Assembly (NCBI RefSeq): GCF_000934685.1
Contig: NZ_JYNQ01000001.1
Location: 1,290,501-1,354,500, forward strand
Length of the DNA: 64,000 bases
Direction of reading: 5' to 3'
Source: Lacinutrix sp. Hel_I_90
GTDB taxonomy: Bacteria > Bacteroidota > Bacteroidia > Flavobacteriales > Flavobacteriaceae
Every line of letters begins with the position of its first letter. The stretch's first letter is position 1. The position numbers were made by a program, and so were the translations under genes. Under the pieces are notes generated by a model. That model did not search any database and was not told where the DNA came from. It saw only the letters and a list, made by a program, of their open reading frames with translations. Shown here piece after piece: positions 1-9,350 of this stretch.

Positions 1-1
1 C

Positions 2-691
2 GCACCAACTGATGCTCGTGTATTAATTACAGGACCTAATGGAACTGGTAAAGAACTAGTAGCCCATTGGTTACATGAAAAAAGTGAACGTGCTAAAGGC
101 CCAATGATTGAAGTAAACTGTGCCGCCATACCTAGCGAATTGATAGAGAGTGAGTTATTTGGTCACGTAAAAGGAGCCTTTACAAGTGCGGTTAAAGACA
201 GGGCTGGAAAATTTGAAGCCGCCAATGGAGGCACCATTTTTTTAGATGAAATTGGTGACATGAGCTTATCTGCACAAGCAAAAGTGTTACGCGCACTCCA
301 AGAAAGTCGTGTGCAACGCGTGGGCAGTGATAAAGACATTAAAGTAGATGTTCGCATAATAGCAGCCACAAATAAGAATCTTAAAGAAGAAATTGAAGCA
401 GGTAAATTCCGTGAAGATTTATATCATAGATTGGCAGTAATCCTAATTAAGGTTCCCGCTTTAAACGATAGACGAGATGACATCCCTTTATTGGTAAATC
501 ATTTTGCTAATAAAATATCTGAAGAACAAGGAACCGCACAAAAAAACTTCTCAGCAAAAGCTATAAAACTTTTGCAGGAGTATGATTGGACTGGTAATAT
601 TCGTGAATTGCGTAATGTTGTTGAGCGGTTAATCATTTTAGGTGGCACAGAAGTTAGTGAAACGGATGTTAAACTATTTGCGAGTAAATAA
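2..691 (+). CDS. Sigma-54-dependent transcriptional activator, C-terminal part (5' end outside window)
   Basis: The reading frame is open from base 2, so the N-terminus, probably a response-regulator receiver domain, lies outside the window. The visible AAA+ domain has Walker A GPNGTGKE, the sigma-54 contact loop GAFTSA (usual form GAFTGA), Walker [12 protein letters not shown] and the sensor region REDLYHRL. Such proteins hydrolyse ATP to open promoters held by RNA polymerase-sigma-54. The protein ends about 40 residues after the [12 protein letters not shown] segment and has no C-terminal Fis-type helix-turn-helix. My recollection is that a Bacteroidota family lacks this domain; that is memory, not a search. 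The target genes are unknown. Confidence 0.93.
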   Translation, partial: APTDARVLITGPNGTGKELVAHWLHEKSERAKGPMIEVNCAAIPSELIESELFGHVKGAFTSAVKDRAGKFEAANGGTIFLDEIGDMSLSAQAKVLRALQESRVQRVGSDKDIKVDVRIIAATNKNLKEEIEAGKFREDLYHRLAVILIKVPALNDRRDDIPLLVNHFANKISEEQGTAQKNFSAKAIKLLQEYDWTGNIRELRNVVERLIILGGTEVSETDVKLFASK

Positions 692-923
692 TAGCACCCA
701 ATTAGAACGTTCTATTCATTATTAAGCGCTCTTTTTAATGGCATTTTAGCGAGTGCTGTCAAGGGCCTTGCTTAACAACAAAAGGTTATACTGCTTTATA
801 AGACAGACAGGAGTATAAAATTAAAAGTTTTGCTCAGTCACCAAAACCTATTCATTAATGATAAAAAATAATTAGAGTGAGTGGTTCTCAGCATTATATT
901 CGAAAAAATAATTATAGCACAAA

Positions 924-957
924 AAAGAGGCTCAACTTTATATCATTGAGCCTCTTA
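924..957 (-). terminator. Rho-independent terminator
   Basis: An 11-bp stem (AAGAGGCTCAA paired with TTGAGCCTCTT) is followed on the minus strand by a T-run. It lies just past the stop of the minus-strand gene at 983-1738 and fits as its terminator. It could also stop transcripts arriving from the sigma-54 activator on the other strand. Confidence 0.75.
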
Positions 958-982
958 ATCTATAAAGATTGAATCGTTTATT

Positions 983-1738
983 TTATTCTTTACATGCCTT
1001 CAATTTACTGGTGTAGTCTTGAGAAATACTAATACTCATATCCAAGTAATACGTTTTAATTTCCTGTAAATTCTTAGCCGTCAAAACTGAGGCACTTTCT
1101 GAAGAATAAGATATTGTAGACTGACAATCACATGACTTCAATAAATCATTATAAGCCGTTATACTGCTAGTAATCGCTCTTTCATTGGAAGTAATAAACT
1201 GTTGCTTCTTTAAAAGAGATTCTTTTTTTTCCTGTTCAGCCAATTGAAGTTTAATGTCTTTTGCTTTTTGTTCTAACTCAGCCTGCTGTGCCTTTAAATC
1301 GGCCTGCTGTTGTTGCAATTCGTTTAAAGCATTTTCTCCATAATTACTGGGCTCTGAACTCACTTCTTTAGTAGTGCAAATATCATATTCGTAAAACGCT
1401 TTAAGGATCAAATTTTCTGTTTTACTTAGATAGGTTCTGGCAGTCACTAATTCTTCTGCCAATAATGCTGTTTCTAAATAAATAGCAATACTATTTGATA
1501 AATCAAGTGTATTAAAGCATTGCTCTTCCACAACTAATTTTTCTACGACCTCTATTGCATCTTTACAAATTCTAGCGTGATATTTTAAATCTTCTAAATT
1601 ATATGATTCTATACCAGCAGTTACATTTTTACTCACTACACCAAGATTAAAACGCACGTTTTTAGTATTAGACTGTTGACTATAAGTCGCATTAAAAATG
1701 AAAGTAAATAAAAAAAATAATAAGTAACCTTGTTTCAT
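983..1738 (-). CDS. Secreted coiled-coil protein with C-terminal CxC domain (paralogue of 2195-2650)
   Basis: This 251-residue protein of unknown function starts with a clear signal peptide (MKQGYLLFFLFTFIFNATYS). Residues of roughly 135-175 are rich in Q, A, E, K and L and predict a coiled coil. The last 75 residues contain CDC and a C near the end. They align with the C-terminus of the neighbouring 151-residue protein: both have FI..N near the start, a CxC pair, EI..Y and a final Y...L..C. The middle of this protein has further cysteines absent from the paralogue. Both genes have their own terminator and share an identical upstream palindrome, so they are probably co-regulated single-gene units. 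I assign no function. Confidence 0.8.
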   Translation of the reverse strand: MKQGYLLFFLFTFIFNATYSQQSNTKNVRFNLGVVSKNVTAGIESYNLEDLKYHARICKDAIEVVEKLVVEEQCFNTLDLSNSIAIYLETALLAEELVTARTYLSKTENLILKAFYEYDICTTKEVSSEPSNYGENALNELQQQQADLKAQQAELEQKAKDIKLQLAEQEKKESLLKKQQFITSNERAITSSITAYNDLLKSCDCQSTISYSSESASVLTAKNLQEIKTYYLDMSISISQDYTSKLKACKE

Positions 1739-1810
1739 GATTTGGATATTAAAATGTTAAGTCGAAACACAAAAGTATAAAAAATATACATTTAATCGGA
1801 GTAAAAGTAT

Positions 1811-1826
1811 ATTTAATCGATGAAAT
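1811..1826. promoter_or_regulatory. 16-bp palindromic operator candidate, copy 1
   Basis: ATTTAATCGATGAAAT is an inverted repeat (ATTT-n-ATCGAT-n-AAAT) about 73 bp upstream of the minus-strand start at 1738. The identical 16 bases occur upstream of the paralogous gene. Here the right side runs on into CCATCGAT, forming a second overlapping dyad, and a partial match (ATTTAATCG) lies at about 1790. The rest of the 456-bp gap 1739-2194 holds the terminator at 2115-2152 and no gene that I can see. Confidence 0.5.
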
Positions 1827-2114
1827 CCATCGATTTTTAGCATTTTAACACTGAAACATGCGATTCTTTAAATATAGTAGTCTCTAAACCGAAGAAATAA
1901 GTGCCTAAATTTTACATGTCGTTACGACTAAAGCGTCTTGTAAACTAATACTTAAACCAAAACCTGTTTGAATATCAGCATTAGTGTTTACTGTAAAATC
2001 TTGTTGTGACTAAAAAGTAGTCGTTGTTTATTTTTTAGAGAAAGCATAGCGCTCAATAATTTTTTAGTGTAAACTATAAAAAATACTCTTTTAAAAAATA
2101 AGCAATAAGCAAAG

Positions 2115-2152
2115 AAAAAACCATCAAAAGTTATCTTGTGATGGTTTTTAAG
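2115..2152 (-). terminator. Rho-independent terminator
   Basis: The stem AAAACCATCA pairs with TGATGGTTTT across a loop of about a dozen bases, with T-runs on both strands. It lies 43 bp past the stop of the minus-strand gene at 2195-2650. Confidence 0.7.
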
Positions 2153-2194
2153 GTTAATAAGCATCTGAAAAACTCAAATAATATTTTAAAGTTT

Positions 2195-2650
2195 TTATTT
2201 ATTACAACTATTAAGACTAGTCATATATATTTTAGTGATATTAATATTCTTAGCAATAAAATAAGCTCTTATTTCTAAAACAGTCATTTTGGCTAATTCT
2301 CTTTCATCATTAGGATCTGATATTTCTTTCCCACATCTACACGCCTCTAGCGAAGCATTAAAGTTGTTTACTTGAGCTGTAAACGCATTTTGATTGGTTT
2401 CTATAAAACTAAGTTTTTTTAAGACTGCTTGTCTCGCAGCATAAAGTTTAGCTTCTCTTTCTAATAGTTCTTTATTTTCTAATTCTTCTGGAGTTAGAAC
2501 TTTATCTGCTGAATCAGCTGGCTTCTGTTCAGATAAATCTTTTTCGTCATTATAGGCAACAGCATCGGCGATTGAATCTCCTGTTTGTGCTTGTATGCTA
2601 AATTGCATAAATACAATGAACACGAATAAAAGTAGGTTGTTTTTTGACAT
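2195..2650 (-). CDS. Secreted protein with C-terminal CxC domain (paralogue of 983-1738)
   Basis: This 151-residue protein has a signal peptide (MSKNNLLLFVFIVFMQFSIQ, cleavage probably after AQA). An acidic, lysine-rich linker follows, then a predicted helix (ELLEREAKLYAARQAVLKK) and a 75-residue C-terminal domain. That domain contains CRC, EIRAYF and the ending SLNSCNK. The same domain, with the CxC and the final cysteine in register, ends the 251-residue neighbour, so the pair arose by duplication. The conserved cysteines suggest a disulfide or metal site in a periplasmic or surface protein. Function unknown. Confidence 0.78.
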   Translation of the reverse strand: MSKNNLLLFVFIVFMQFSIQAQTGDSIADAVAYNDEKDLSEQKPADSADKVLTPEELENKELLEREAKLYAARQAVLKKLSFIETNQNAFTAQVNNFNASLEACRCGKEISDPNDERELAKMTVLEIRAYFIAKNINITKIYMTSLNSCNK

Positions 2651-2742
2651 AATATGAGAGTATTTCTGATTAATAAGATAGTTCTGTTGATTAATTTTAA
2701 TCTAATATAGTAAAATAAATACGTTACATCGTTTTTTTATGC

Positions 2743-2758
2743 ATTTAATCGATGAAAT
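2743..2758. promoter_or_regulatory. 16-bp palindromic operator candidate, copy 2
   Basis: ATTTAATCGATGAAAT is identical to the site at 1811-1826 and lies about 93 bp upstream of the minus-strand start at 2650. Here it is nested in a longer dyad, GCATTT...AAATGC. The rest of the gap 2651-2981 shows only AT-rich sequence and presumably also carries the promoter of the plus-strand PPK2 gene. Confidence 0.5.
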
Positions 2759-2981
2759 GCATAAAATTTAACATTTCAAATAGTGTCTTCAAATTCAATA
2801 AAACAGCAGTTTTGCTGAAATCACCAATAACATCAACCGTTACCGAAGTTATTAGTTGATTAATCAAAAAAAACATTATTAGCCAATATAATCAAAATTT
2901 AAAGCGCAAATTTAATACTTCAGGATTATTAATAAAAATATTTGATAACATTATGTATATTTATTCAGAAAGAAAGATACA

Positions 2982-3860
2982 ATGAAAAAAATAAAGATTA
3001 AAGACTATAAAATAACTTCAAAAATTAAAATTGAAACACTACCAACATTAGTGGATTTAAAAGCAGACAAAGAGACTATAGAAGATGAATTACGAAAAAT
3101 AAGACGTCAGTTGGGGAAACTTCAAGATACCATGTATGCTCATGGAAAATACTCCGTTTTAGTTTGCTTACAAGGTATGGATACTTCTGGAAAAGACAGT
3201 TTAATACGTGAAGTCTTTAAAGATTTCAATGCTCGTGGTGTTGAAGTGATGAGCTTCAAAGTGCCTACAGCGCTTGAGCTAAAGCATGATTTTTTATGGC
3301 GTCATTATTTAGCGCTACCTGCACGCGGAAAATTTGGTGTGCACAATAGAACACATTATGAAAATGTTCTGGTGACCAGAGTACACCCTAATTATATTTT
3401 AGGAGAAAACTTGCCTAGTATCAGAACCGTAGATGATATCAACGCTGAATTTTGGGAGAAACGCTTTAATCAAATTTTAAATTTTGAAAAACATCTTGCT
3501 GAAAATGGGACTATCATCTTTAAATTTTTCATGAATTTATCTAAAGAAGAGCAAAAACACAGATTACTACGTCGCTTGAATTTGAAAGAAAAAAACTGGA
3601 AATTTTCTGCAGGTGATTTAGTCGAGCGAAAACTTTGGGGTACTTATATGGATTGTTATGAAGAGGCTATAAATCGCACTTCTAAAGACCACGCACCTTG
3701 GTATAATATACCCGCAGATAACAAACCTGCAGCACGTTTAACAGTTGCTACTATATTATACGACACACTTAAAGAATATAAGGATATTAAAGAACCTGAA
3801 TTAGATACTAAAACGAAAGCCAATATCGATTTGTATCGTCAGGAATTAAATAATGAATAA
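2982..3860 (+). CDS. ppk2: Polyphosphate:nucleotide phosphotransferase, PPK2 family
   Basis: This 292-residue cytosolic kinase transfers phosphate between polyphosphate and nucleoside phosphates. The P-loop is GMDTSGKDSLIREVF (about residues 65-80), where many PPK2 proteins have SGKGG or SGKDG. The family segment around GVHNRTHYENVLVTRVHP corresponds to the usual NRSHYE lid region, with H in place of the common F. KFFMNLSKEEQ and the late NWKFS and DLVERKLW segments are also typical. The length fits short single-domain PPK2 enzymes. Nucleotide preference cannot be read from sequence alone. It is transcribed alone ahead of the peptidase gene, 66 bp away. Confidence 0.9.
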   Translation: MKKIKIKDYKITSKIKIETLPTLVDLKADKETIEDELRKIRRQLGKLQDTMYAHGKYSVLVCLQGMDTSGKDSLIREVFKDFNARGVEVMSFKVPTALELKHDFLWRHYLALPARGKFGVHNRTHYENVLVTRVHPNYILGENLPSIRTVDDINAEFWEKRFNQILNFEKHLAENGTIIFKFFMNLSKEEQKHRLLRRLNLKEKNWKFSAGDLVERKLWGTYMDCYEEAINRTSKDHAPWYNIPADNKPAARLTVATILYDTLKEYKDIKEPELDTKTKANIDLYRQELNNE

Positions 3861-3926
3861 CCAATAGACCAGATCCAACAATTAAATAAAAATTTGCTCT
3901 CGCAAAAACAACAAATACATTTTTAC

Positions 3927-5330
3927 ATGAAAAAACTACTGTTACTAGTATGCTCAATCTTTACTTCTATTTCATTCGCTCAAACAGATGAAGAGGTGCT
4001 GAGAACCATTTATACACAATCTTTAACCAACGGAAAATCATACGAGTGGCTAGACTATTTATCTAATAAAATTGGCGGACGCTTATCTGGTTCAGCTAAT
4101 GCTGAAAAAGCAGTGGTTTGGGGTCAAACTGAATTAGAAAAACTGGGCTTAGACAGTGTTTGGCTCCAAGAAGTTATGGTGCCAAAATGGATAAGAGGCG
4201 AAAAAGAGTCGGCTTATTTTCAAACTAATTCAGAAACACAAGCGCCTGTAAATGTTTGTGCGCTTGGTGGCTCTATCGCAACTCCAAGTTCAGGTCTGAA
4301 GGCAAAAGTTATCGAAGTACAAAATTTTGAAGAACTAACAACTTTAGGTAAAGAGAAAATTAAGGGTAAAATTGTATTTTTTAATCGCCCAATGCAGGCC
4401 GACTTAATTACCACCTTTTCAGCTTATGGTGGCTGTGTTAACCAACGTTATGCTGGCGCGATGGAAGCTGCTAAATTCCAAGCAGCAGGTGTTATTGTGC
4501 GTTCTATGAATTTACGATTAGACGATTTTCCACATACAGGAAGTATGAGTTATGGCGATTTACCAAACGACCAGCGCATTCCCTCTGCTGCAATAAGCAC
4601 TAATGATGCAGAAAAACTATCTGATGCTTTAAAAAAAGATGAAAATTTGGAATTCTACTTCAAACAAAGCTGTGAACAATTAGAAGATGTAAAGTCATAC
4701 AATGTTATTGGTGAAATCACAGGCAGTGAATTTCCAAACGAGTATATGATTGTTGGTGGTCATTTAGACTCATGGGATTTAGGCGATGGCTCACATGATG
4801 ACGGTGCTGGAGTTGTTCAGTCTATGGATGTTTTAAGACTCCTAAAGGAAAGCGGCATAAAACCAAAACGAAGCATTCGTGTCGTTTTATTTATGAATGA
4901 AGAAAATGGCTTAAGAGGTGGAAATAAATATGCTGAAGAAGCAGAAAAAAACAAAGAAACCCACGTTTTTGCTTTAGAAAGTGATGCTGGCGGATTCACA
5001 CCAAGAGGTTTTAATTTCGACTGTAGTGATGCCAATTTTGAACAGGTGTTAAGTTGGAAGCCCTTATTCAAACCTTATTTGATTCACTATTTTGAAAAAG
5101 GCGGCAGTGGCGCAGATGTTGGCCCTTTAAAAAATGACAGTAACGTTTTAGCGGGATTACGTCCAGATTCACAGCGTTATTTTGATTATCATCATGCCAG
5201 TAATGACACCTTTGATGCTGTTAACAAAAGAGAATTAGAATTAGGCGCAGCAACGATGACGAGTCTCGTCTATTTATTTGATAAATATGGAACAAACCCT
5301 TTAGTTAGCGCTAAAGAATTGAAAGATTAG
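3927..5330 (+). CDS. Secreted M28 family zinc peptidase with PA domain
   Basis: I chose the ATG at 3927, not the TTG at 3894, because it opens a signal peptide (MKKLLLLVCSIFTSISFAQ). The 467-residue product has a protease-associated insert (about residues 120-250) and a C-terminal M28 catalytic domain. Metal and catalytic residues are visible in GGHLDSWDLGDGSHDDGAG, NEENGLRGG, ESDAGG and YHHASNDT, as in carboxypeptidase Q-like aminopeptidases. It should act outside the inner membrane on short peptides. It may be co-transcribed with the upstream PPK2 gene, but no functional link is evident. Confidence 0.92.
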   Translation: MKKLLLLVCSIFTSISFAQTDEEVLRTIYTQSLTNGKSYEWLDYLSNKIGGRLSGSANAEKAVVWGQTELEKLGLDSVWLQEVMVPKWIRGEKESAYFQTNSETQAPVNVCALGGSIATPSSGLKAKVIEVQNFEELTTLGKEKIKGKIVFFNRPMQADLITTFSAYGGCVNQRYAGAMEAAKFQAAGVIVRSMNLRLDDFPHTGSMSYGDLPNDQRIPSAAISTNDAEKLSDALKKDENLEFYFKQSCEQLEDVKSYNVIGEITGSEFPNEYMIVGGHLDSWDLGDGSHDDGAGVVQSMDVLRLLKESGIKPKRSIRVVLFMNEENGLRGGNKYAEEAEKNKETHVFALESDAGGFTPRGFNFDCSDANFEQVLSWKPLFKPYLIHYFEKGGSGADVGPLKNDSNVLAGLRPDSQRYFDYHHASNDTFDAVNKRELELGAATMTSLVYLFDKYGTNPLVSAKELKD

Positions 5331-5529
5331 TGAGCATCCTAGTCTGTAGTTTTTTTTTACAGCACTACTATTAATTTCAAAAGCCTTAAAATTAAGGTAG
5401 AAGAAACAGGTAGAAAGCCTACTTTAAAAGAATCATGGATTTCAAAAAAACGGCCATTTATTAATGCCTCTACTAAGGCGTTCTGACTTACAAAAAATTA
5501 AATTCAGCATGAGTTGTATAAAACATTCA

Positions 5530-6102
5530 ATGAAAAATAGCATAACGGTATTCGCAATAATAGTCTCCTCTTTTATGTTCGCCCAAGAAACAGAAGAAAC
5601 ACTCCCTTATTATGAACTTCCCGAAGCATCAGAAAAATATACTGCTGGTACGGTAGCTGCCAGGCAGGTAGAAGCTTTGGGCTTTAGGTTCTATTGGGCA
5701 AGTGAAGGATTAACTGAAAAGGATTTAGGCTATAAACCAAATGACTCTGTAAGGACGTCTCTTGAAACCGTGCAACATATTTACGACCTATCCCTTATGA
5801 TTGTTAATTCAACTTTAAAAAAATCAAATTCTAAAAATGAAAGAGCAGAAATGTCTTTTTCTGAATTAAGAAAACAAACCTTGCTGAATTTAAAGCAAGC
5901 CGCAGACATTTTAAAAGTCAGCGATAATATTTCAGAATATAAAATTATTTTTGGCACTAATGAAATTCCTTATTGGAATACTATTAATGGTCCAATTAGT
6001 GATGCTATTTGGCATTGCGGGCAATTAGCTTCATTTAGAAGAATAACTGGCAACCCGATTAACCCCAAAGTGAATCACTTTTCGGGGACCATTAGAAAAT
6101 AA
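5530..6102 (+). CDS. Secreted DinB-like four-helix protein
   Basis: I set the start at 5530 because the methionine there begins a signal peptide (MKNSITVFAIIVSSFMFAQ); the ATG at 5464 adds a non-hydrophobic leader. The mature 170 residues have the pattern of the DinB superfamily: VQHIYDLS in helix two and IWHCGQLASFRR in the last helix supply two candidate metal-binding histidines. DinB-like proteins are four-helix bundles that often bind zinc or nickel, and some are thiol transferases. The exported form is less common. No substrate can be proposed. Confidence 0.75.
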   Translation: MKNSITVFAIIVSSFMFAQETEETLPYYELPEASEKYTAGTVAARQVEALGFRFYWASEGLTEKDLGYKPNDSVRTSLETVQHIYDLSLMIVNSTLKKSNSKNERAEMSFSELRKQTLLNLKQAADILKVSDNISEYKIIFGTNEIPYWNTINGPISDAIWHCGQLASFRRITGNPINPKVNHFSGTIRK

Positions 6103-6249
6103 TCTATCGTATTTGCGTTTTTTTTCTTGCCAACAGCTCTTTATCTGCTATAGTTTAATAAGACATAAAATCATTTTTCGATTTCACACTGACTCTTTTT
6201 TTTTGTTTATTGATAAAACATAGCATAGAAACCTATAAATTATTAATTA

Positions 6250-6624
6250 ATGAAACCCATTTTACATCAAATCCACCCCATCCTGCCAGTACAAAATGTA
6301 GTAGAAGCACTTAGCTATTACGTAAAACAATTGGGTTTTATTATCGCATTTGCAGACGATAGTAAAAACCCAACTTATGCAGGTATTCGTCGTGATGGTA
6401 TAGAAATTCATCTACAATGGTATGATGCAAAAGCATGGGATGTCGGGTTTAACAAACCAAGATTGCGCATCGTCACTGAGCATATTGAAAATCTATATAA
6501 GGAATACGAATATCAAGAAGTGTTCAGTGAGAATACTAAACTACAAGAAACCGAGTGGCAAACGCGAGAATTTACTGTTTCCGATTTGTATAACAACGAA
6601 TTAACATTTTACCAAAATTTATAG
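6250..6624 (+). CDS. Glyoxalase/bleomycin-resistance-type (VOC) protein
   Basis: The 124-residue protein has the VOC (vicinal oxygen chelate) beta-alpha-beta-beta-beta arrangement: IHPILPVQNVVEALSYYVKQLGF at the start, a central IEIHLQWYD strand and a final REFTVSDLYNNELTFYQ. Candidate metal ligands are H8 or H11, the histidine of IEIHLQ and the late glutamate. Many members of this size bind antibiotics instead of catalysing a reaction. The 3' end overlaps the convergent permease gene by 6 bp. Confidence 0.85.
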   Translation: MKPILHQIHPILPVQNVVEALSYYVKQLGFIIAFADDSKNPTYAGIRRDGIEIHLQWYDAKAWDVGFNKPRLRIVTEHIENLYKEYEYQEVFSENTKLQETEWQTREFTVSDLYNNELTFYQNL

Positions 6625-7656
6625 TATTTTTTTATCTGTTTTTCTTGAATGCGTTCCGTATTCTTTTCTGTAAATTTTCACCAATATAATAAATAAACTC
6701 ACAAGCAAGGGTCCAAATATTAAGCCTATAAAACCAAATAATGGCACGCCAATAATCACACCTATTAGTGTTATCAAAGGATGTACTTTATCTAATTTTT
6801 GAAGGACATAGAGTCTTATAATATTATCTGTTGAACCCACAATAACAAGACCATAAAGCAAAATTCCATAAGCCTGAAAATCATCCCCTGAGGATAAAGT
6901 GAGTACAAAAACAGGAAGAATACCTAGTAAGGTACCAATAAATGGTACCATAGAACCAATAGTGACTATTACAAACCAGAAAAACGGATCTTTTATTCCA
7001 AAAATAAAAAAACCAATTAATGAAATGACACCTTGTGCTAATGCAACTAGCGGAATACCCAGAGCATTCGCTCTTACCAAAGATTTTATTTCGCTACCTA
7101 TTTCACTCATATTATCAGCAGCTAACGGGACATATTTTAAAAGGGATTCCTTCATGACCTTACTATTCGTGAGCATGTAATATAAAATAAAAGACATAAC
7201 ACCAACAGAAATAAAAAGATTAAAAGTACCACCTGCCAGACTCTCTAAATTTTTGCTTAGCCATCCTGTGATATTACTTGTATTTATTTGGGAACTCAAA
7301 TCATAACCAACAAACTGCTCTACTTTTTCTAATTGACTTTTAATTGCTCTTATGACCTTTTCACTATTATCAACGAAGCCACTAATTTTGTTCCCTAGCA
7401 TCAAAAGAATGCCCAAGACAGGAATAATAATAACTACAAAAGAAAATAGAAGTAAAAGAATAGCAGAAAGACTTGTATTATATTTTCTATTCTCAACCAT
7501 TTTAAGCATCCATTTATGCAAAAGCACATACAATGTAACAGCTCCAAGGATGCCACCAAGATAAGGCAACATCTCTTTAAAGATAAGACTCCCTACCAGA
7601 AGGATAAGTGCGATTATGAAAATTTGGCGAATAAGAATTGATGATATTTTTTCCAC
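6619..7656 (-). CDS. AI-2E family transporter (PerM/YdiK type)
   Basis: A 345-residue integral membrane protein with a GTG start. Hydrophobic segments come in two groups separated by a charged stretch at about residues 85-145 (KISGFVDNSEKVIRAIK). The conserved second half contains GIPLVALAQGVISLIGFFIFG, PFIGTLLGILPV and the final GVPLFGFIGLIFGPLL. These are hallmarks of the former UPF0118 family, which includes TqsA and PerM. Substrates vary widely in this family, from AI-2 to sodium/proton exchange, so none is claimed here. Confidence 0.9.
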   Translation of the reverse strand: MEKISSILIRQIFIIALILLVGSLIFKEMLPYLGGILGAVTLYVLLHKWMLKMVENRKYNTSLSAILLLLFSFVVIIIPVLGILLMLGNKISGFVDNSEKVIRAIKSQLEKVEQFVGYDLSSQINTSNITGWLSKNLESLAGGTFNLFISVGVMSFILYYMLTNSKVMKESLLKYVPLAADNMSEIGSEIKSLVRANALGIPLVALAQGVISLIGFFIFGIKDPFFWFVIVTIGSMVPFIGTLLGILPVFVLTLSSGDDFQAYGILLYGLVIVGSTDNIIRLYVLQKLDKVHPLITLIGVIIGVPLFGFIGLIFGPLLVSLFIILVKIYRKEYGTHSRKTDKKIL

Positions 7657-7829
7657 TTGTATATTTTTTTAGCTGGTGGTTAAATTTACACCAAAATATA
7701 ACCAATTAACAAAATTTAAAACTTAAAAAAAAACAACTTTTAAACCAATACGAATAGTATGAGTAGTTAATCCTAAACTGCAGTTATTGAAATGATTCAA
7801 ACTAAGAGACATTGAAAAAAACTAGACAC

Positions 7830-7868
7830 AAAAAAGCACTCATAAATAAAAATTCTTGAGTACTTTTA
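7830..7868 (-). terminator. Probable terminator of lysA
   Basis: An imperfect stem (AAAAGCACTCA against TGAGTACTTTT) has a T-run on the minus strand. It sits about 20 bp past the lysA stop codon. Confidence 0.5.
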
Positions 7869-7888
7869 ATAGGGAAAATGCAACTAGC

Positions 7889-9121
7889 TTAAGCCTTAAC
7901 GCTTTTTTTCTTTGGTTTTAAATCTATTTCAATTTGATTTCTTAATATATCATCAAAAGTTTCACGCTTTCTAATTAAATGGGCTTCCCCATTATGCCAC
8001 AGCACCTCAGCAGGGCGATAACGTGAATTATAATTACTAGCCATTGTAAAACTATACGCACCGGCATTTTTAAAGGCTAGAATATCACCTTCATTAATTT
8101 CAGCAATACGCCTATTATTAGCGAAGGTATCTGTTTCACAAATGTAACCTACAACACTGTAAAATCGTTCTCGCCCACTAGGATTTGATAGGTTTTCAAT
8201 TTCATGCTGCGAGCCATATAGCATGGGTCTAATAAAATGATTAAACCCAGAATCTACTTGTGCAAAAACAGTAGAAGTAGTCTGTTTTACAACATTAACT
8301 TTAGCTAAAAATTGACCCGCTGCACTCACTAAAAACTTTCCTGGTTCAAATGCAATGGTTAAGTCTTTTCCGTATTCTTCACAAAATTCATTAAACCTTT
8401 TGGTTAACTTTTCGCCAAATTCTTCAATATTCGTTTCAATATCACCAGCCTTATATGGGACTTTAAAACCAGAACCAAAATCTATAAAATCAAGAGTTTT
8501 GAAGTTTTTGGCTGTTTCAAATAATATCTCGCTAGCATATAAAAAAACATCAATATCTAAAATATCACTTCCCGTATGCATATGAATACCATTGATATGC
8601 ATTCTAGTATTCTCAACGATTCTCAGAATGTGAGGAATTTGGTGAATTGAAATCCCAAATTTACTATCAATATGTCCGACTGAAATATTCGTATTACCGC
8701 CGGCCATTACATGAGGATTGATTCTAATACACACTGGTATTTCGGGATGCTTTGTACCAAACTGTTCTAAAATGGACAGATTATCAATATTTATCTGACA
8801 CCCTAATTTAGCAACGGTTTCAATTTCTTCTAGTGACACGCCATTAGGAGTGAAAATTATTTTTTCTGCTGGAAATCCTGCAGTCAAGCCCAATTTTACC
8901 TCTTGTATGGATACGGTGTCTAATCCCGCACCAAGAGTACGCATTAATTTTAAGATTGAAATGTTAGATAAAGCCTTAACTGCATAGTTGATTTTCACCT
9001 GTTTAACGTTACTAAACGCTGACATTAAACGCTTATATTGACCAGAAATCACTTCAGAATCATAGATATAAATGGGACTTCCAAAGTCTTTAGCTATTTT
9101 AAGTAATTGGTTGTGTTGCAT
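7889..9121 (-). CDS. lysA: Diaminopimelate decarboxylase
   Basis: This PLP enzyme of fold type III converts meso-diaminopimelate to lysine, the last step of lysine synthesis. The PLP lysine is in VKINYAVKALSN (about residue 49). HMHTGSD and the glycine-rich DFGSGFKVPYKAGD follow, then EPGKFLV and the C-terminal CETDTFANNR and GAYSFTMASNYN motifs that complete the active site at the dimer interface. The 410-residue length is normal. The gene stands alone, with no dapA or lysC nearby. Confidence 0.96.
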   Translation of the reverse strand: MQHNQLLKIAKDFGSPIYIYDSEVISGQYKRLMSAFSNVKQVKINYAVKALSNISILKLMRTLGAGLDTVSIQEVKLGLTAGFPAEKIIFTPNGVSLEEIETVAKLGCQINIDNLSILEQFGTKHPEIPVCIRINPHVMAGGNTNISVGHIDSKFGISIHQIPHILRIVENTRMHINGIHMHTGSDILDIDVFLYASEILFETAKNFKTLDFIDFGSGFKVPYKAGDIETNIEEFGEKLTKRFNEFCEEYGKDLTIAFEPGKFLVSAAGQFLAKVNVVKQTTSTVFAQVDSGFNHFIRPMLYGSQHEIENLSNPSGRERFYSVVGYICETDTFANNRRIAEINEGDILAFKNAGAYSFTMASNYNSRYRPAEVLWHNGEAHLIRKRETFDDILRNQIEIDLKPKKKSVKA

Positions 9122-9350
9122 AAATTATTTTTTACAAAGTTGCTTATATCCAAAGTACAAAAAAATAAATGACCTATAATTATACACATTTTAAACATTT
9201 TGTTAATTATTTAACAACGCATGTATCTATATTAGACGCTATTTTCACAATTAAATATTAGGGTAAGTTATTGTGATTATTTACTTTTGTGGCTCTAAAA
9301 TTTTACAGATTACCTCTTTTGAGGCAATAGAAAAAATAAATCTATCAAAG

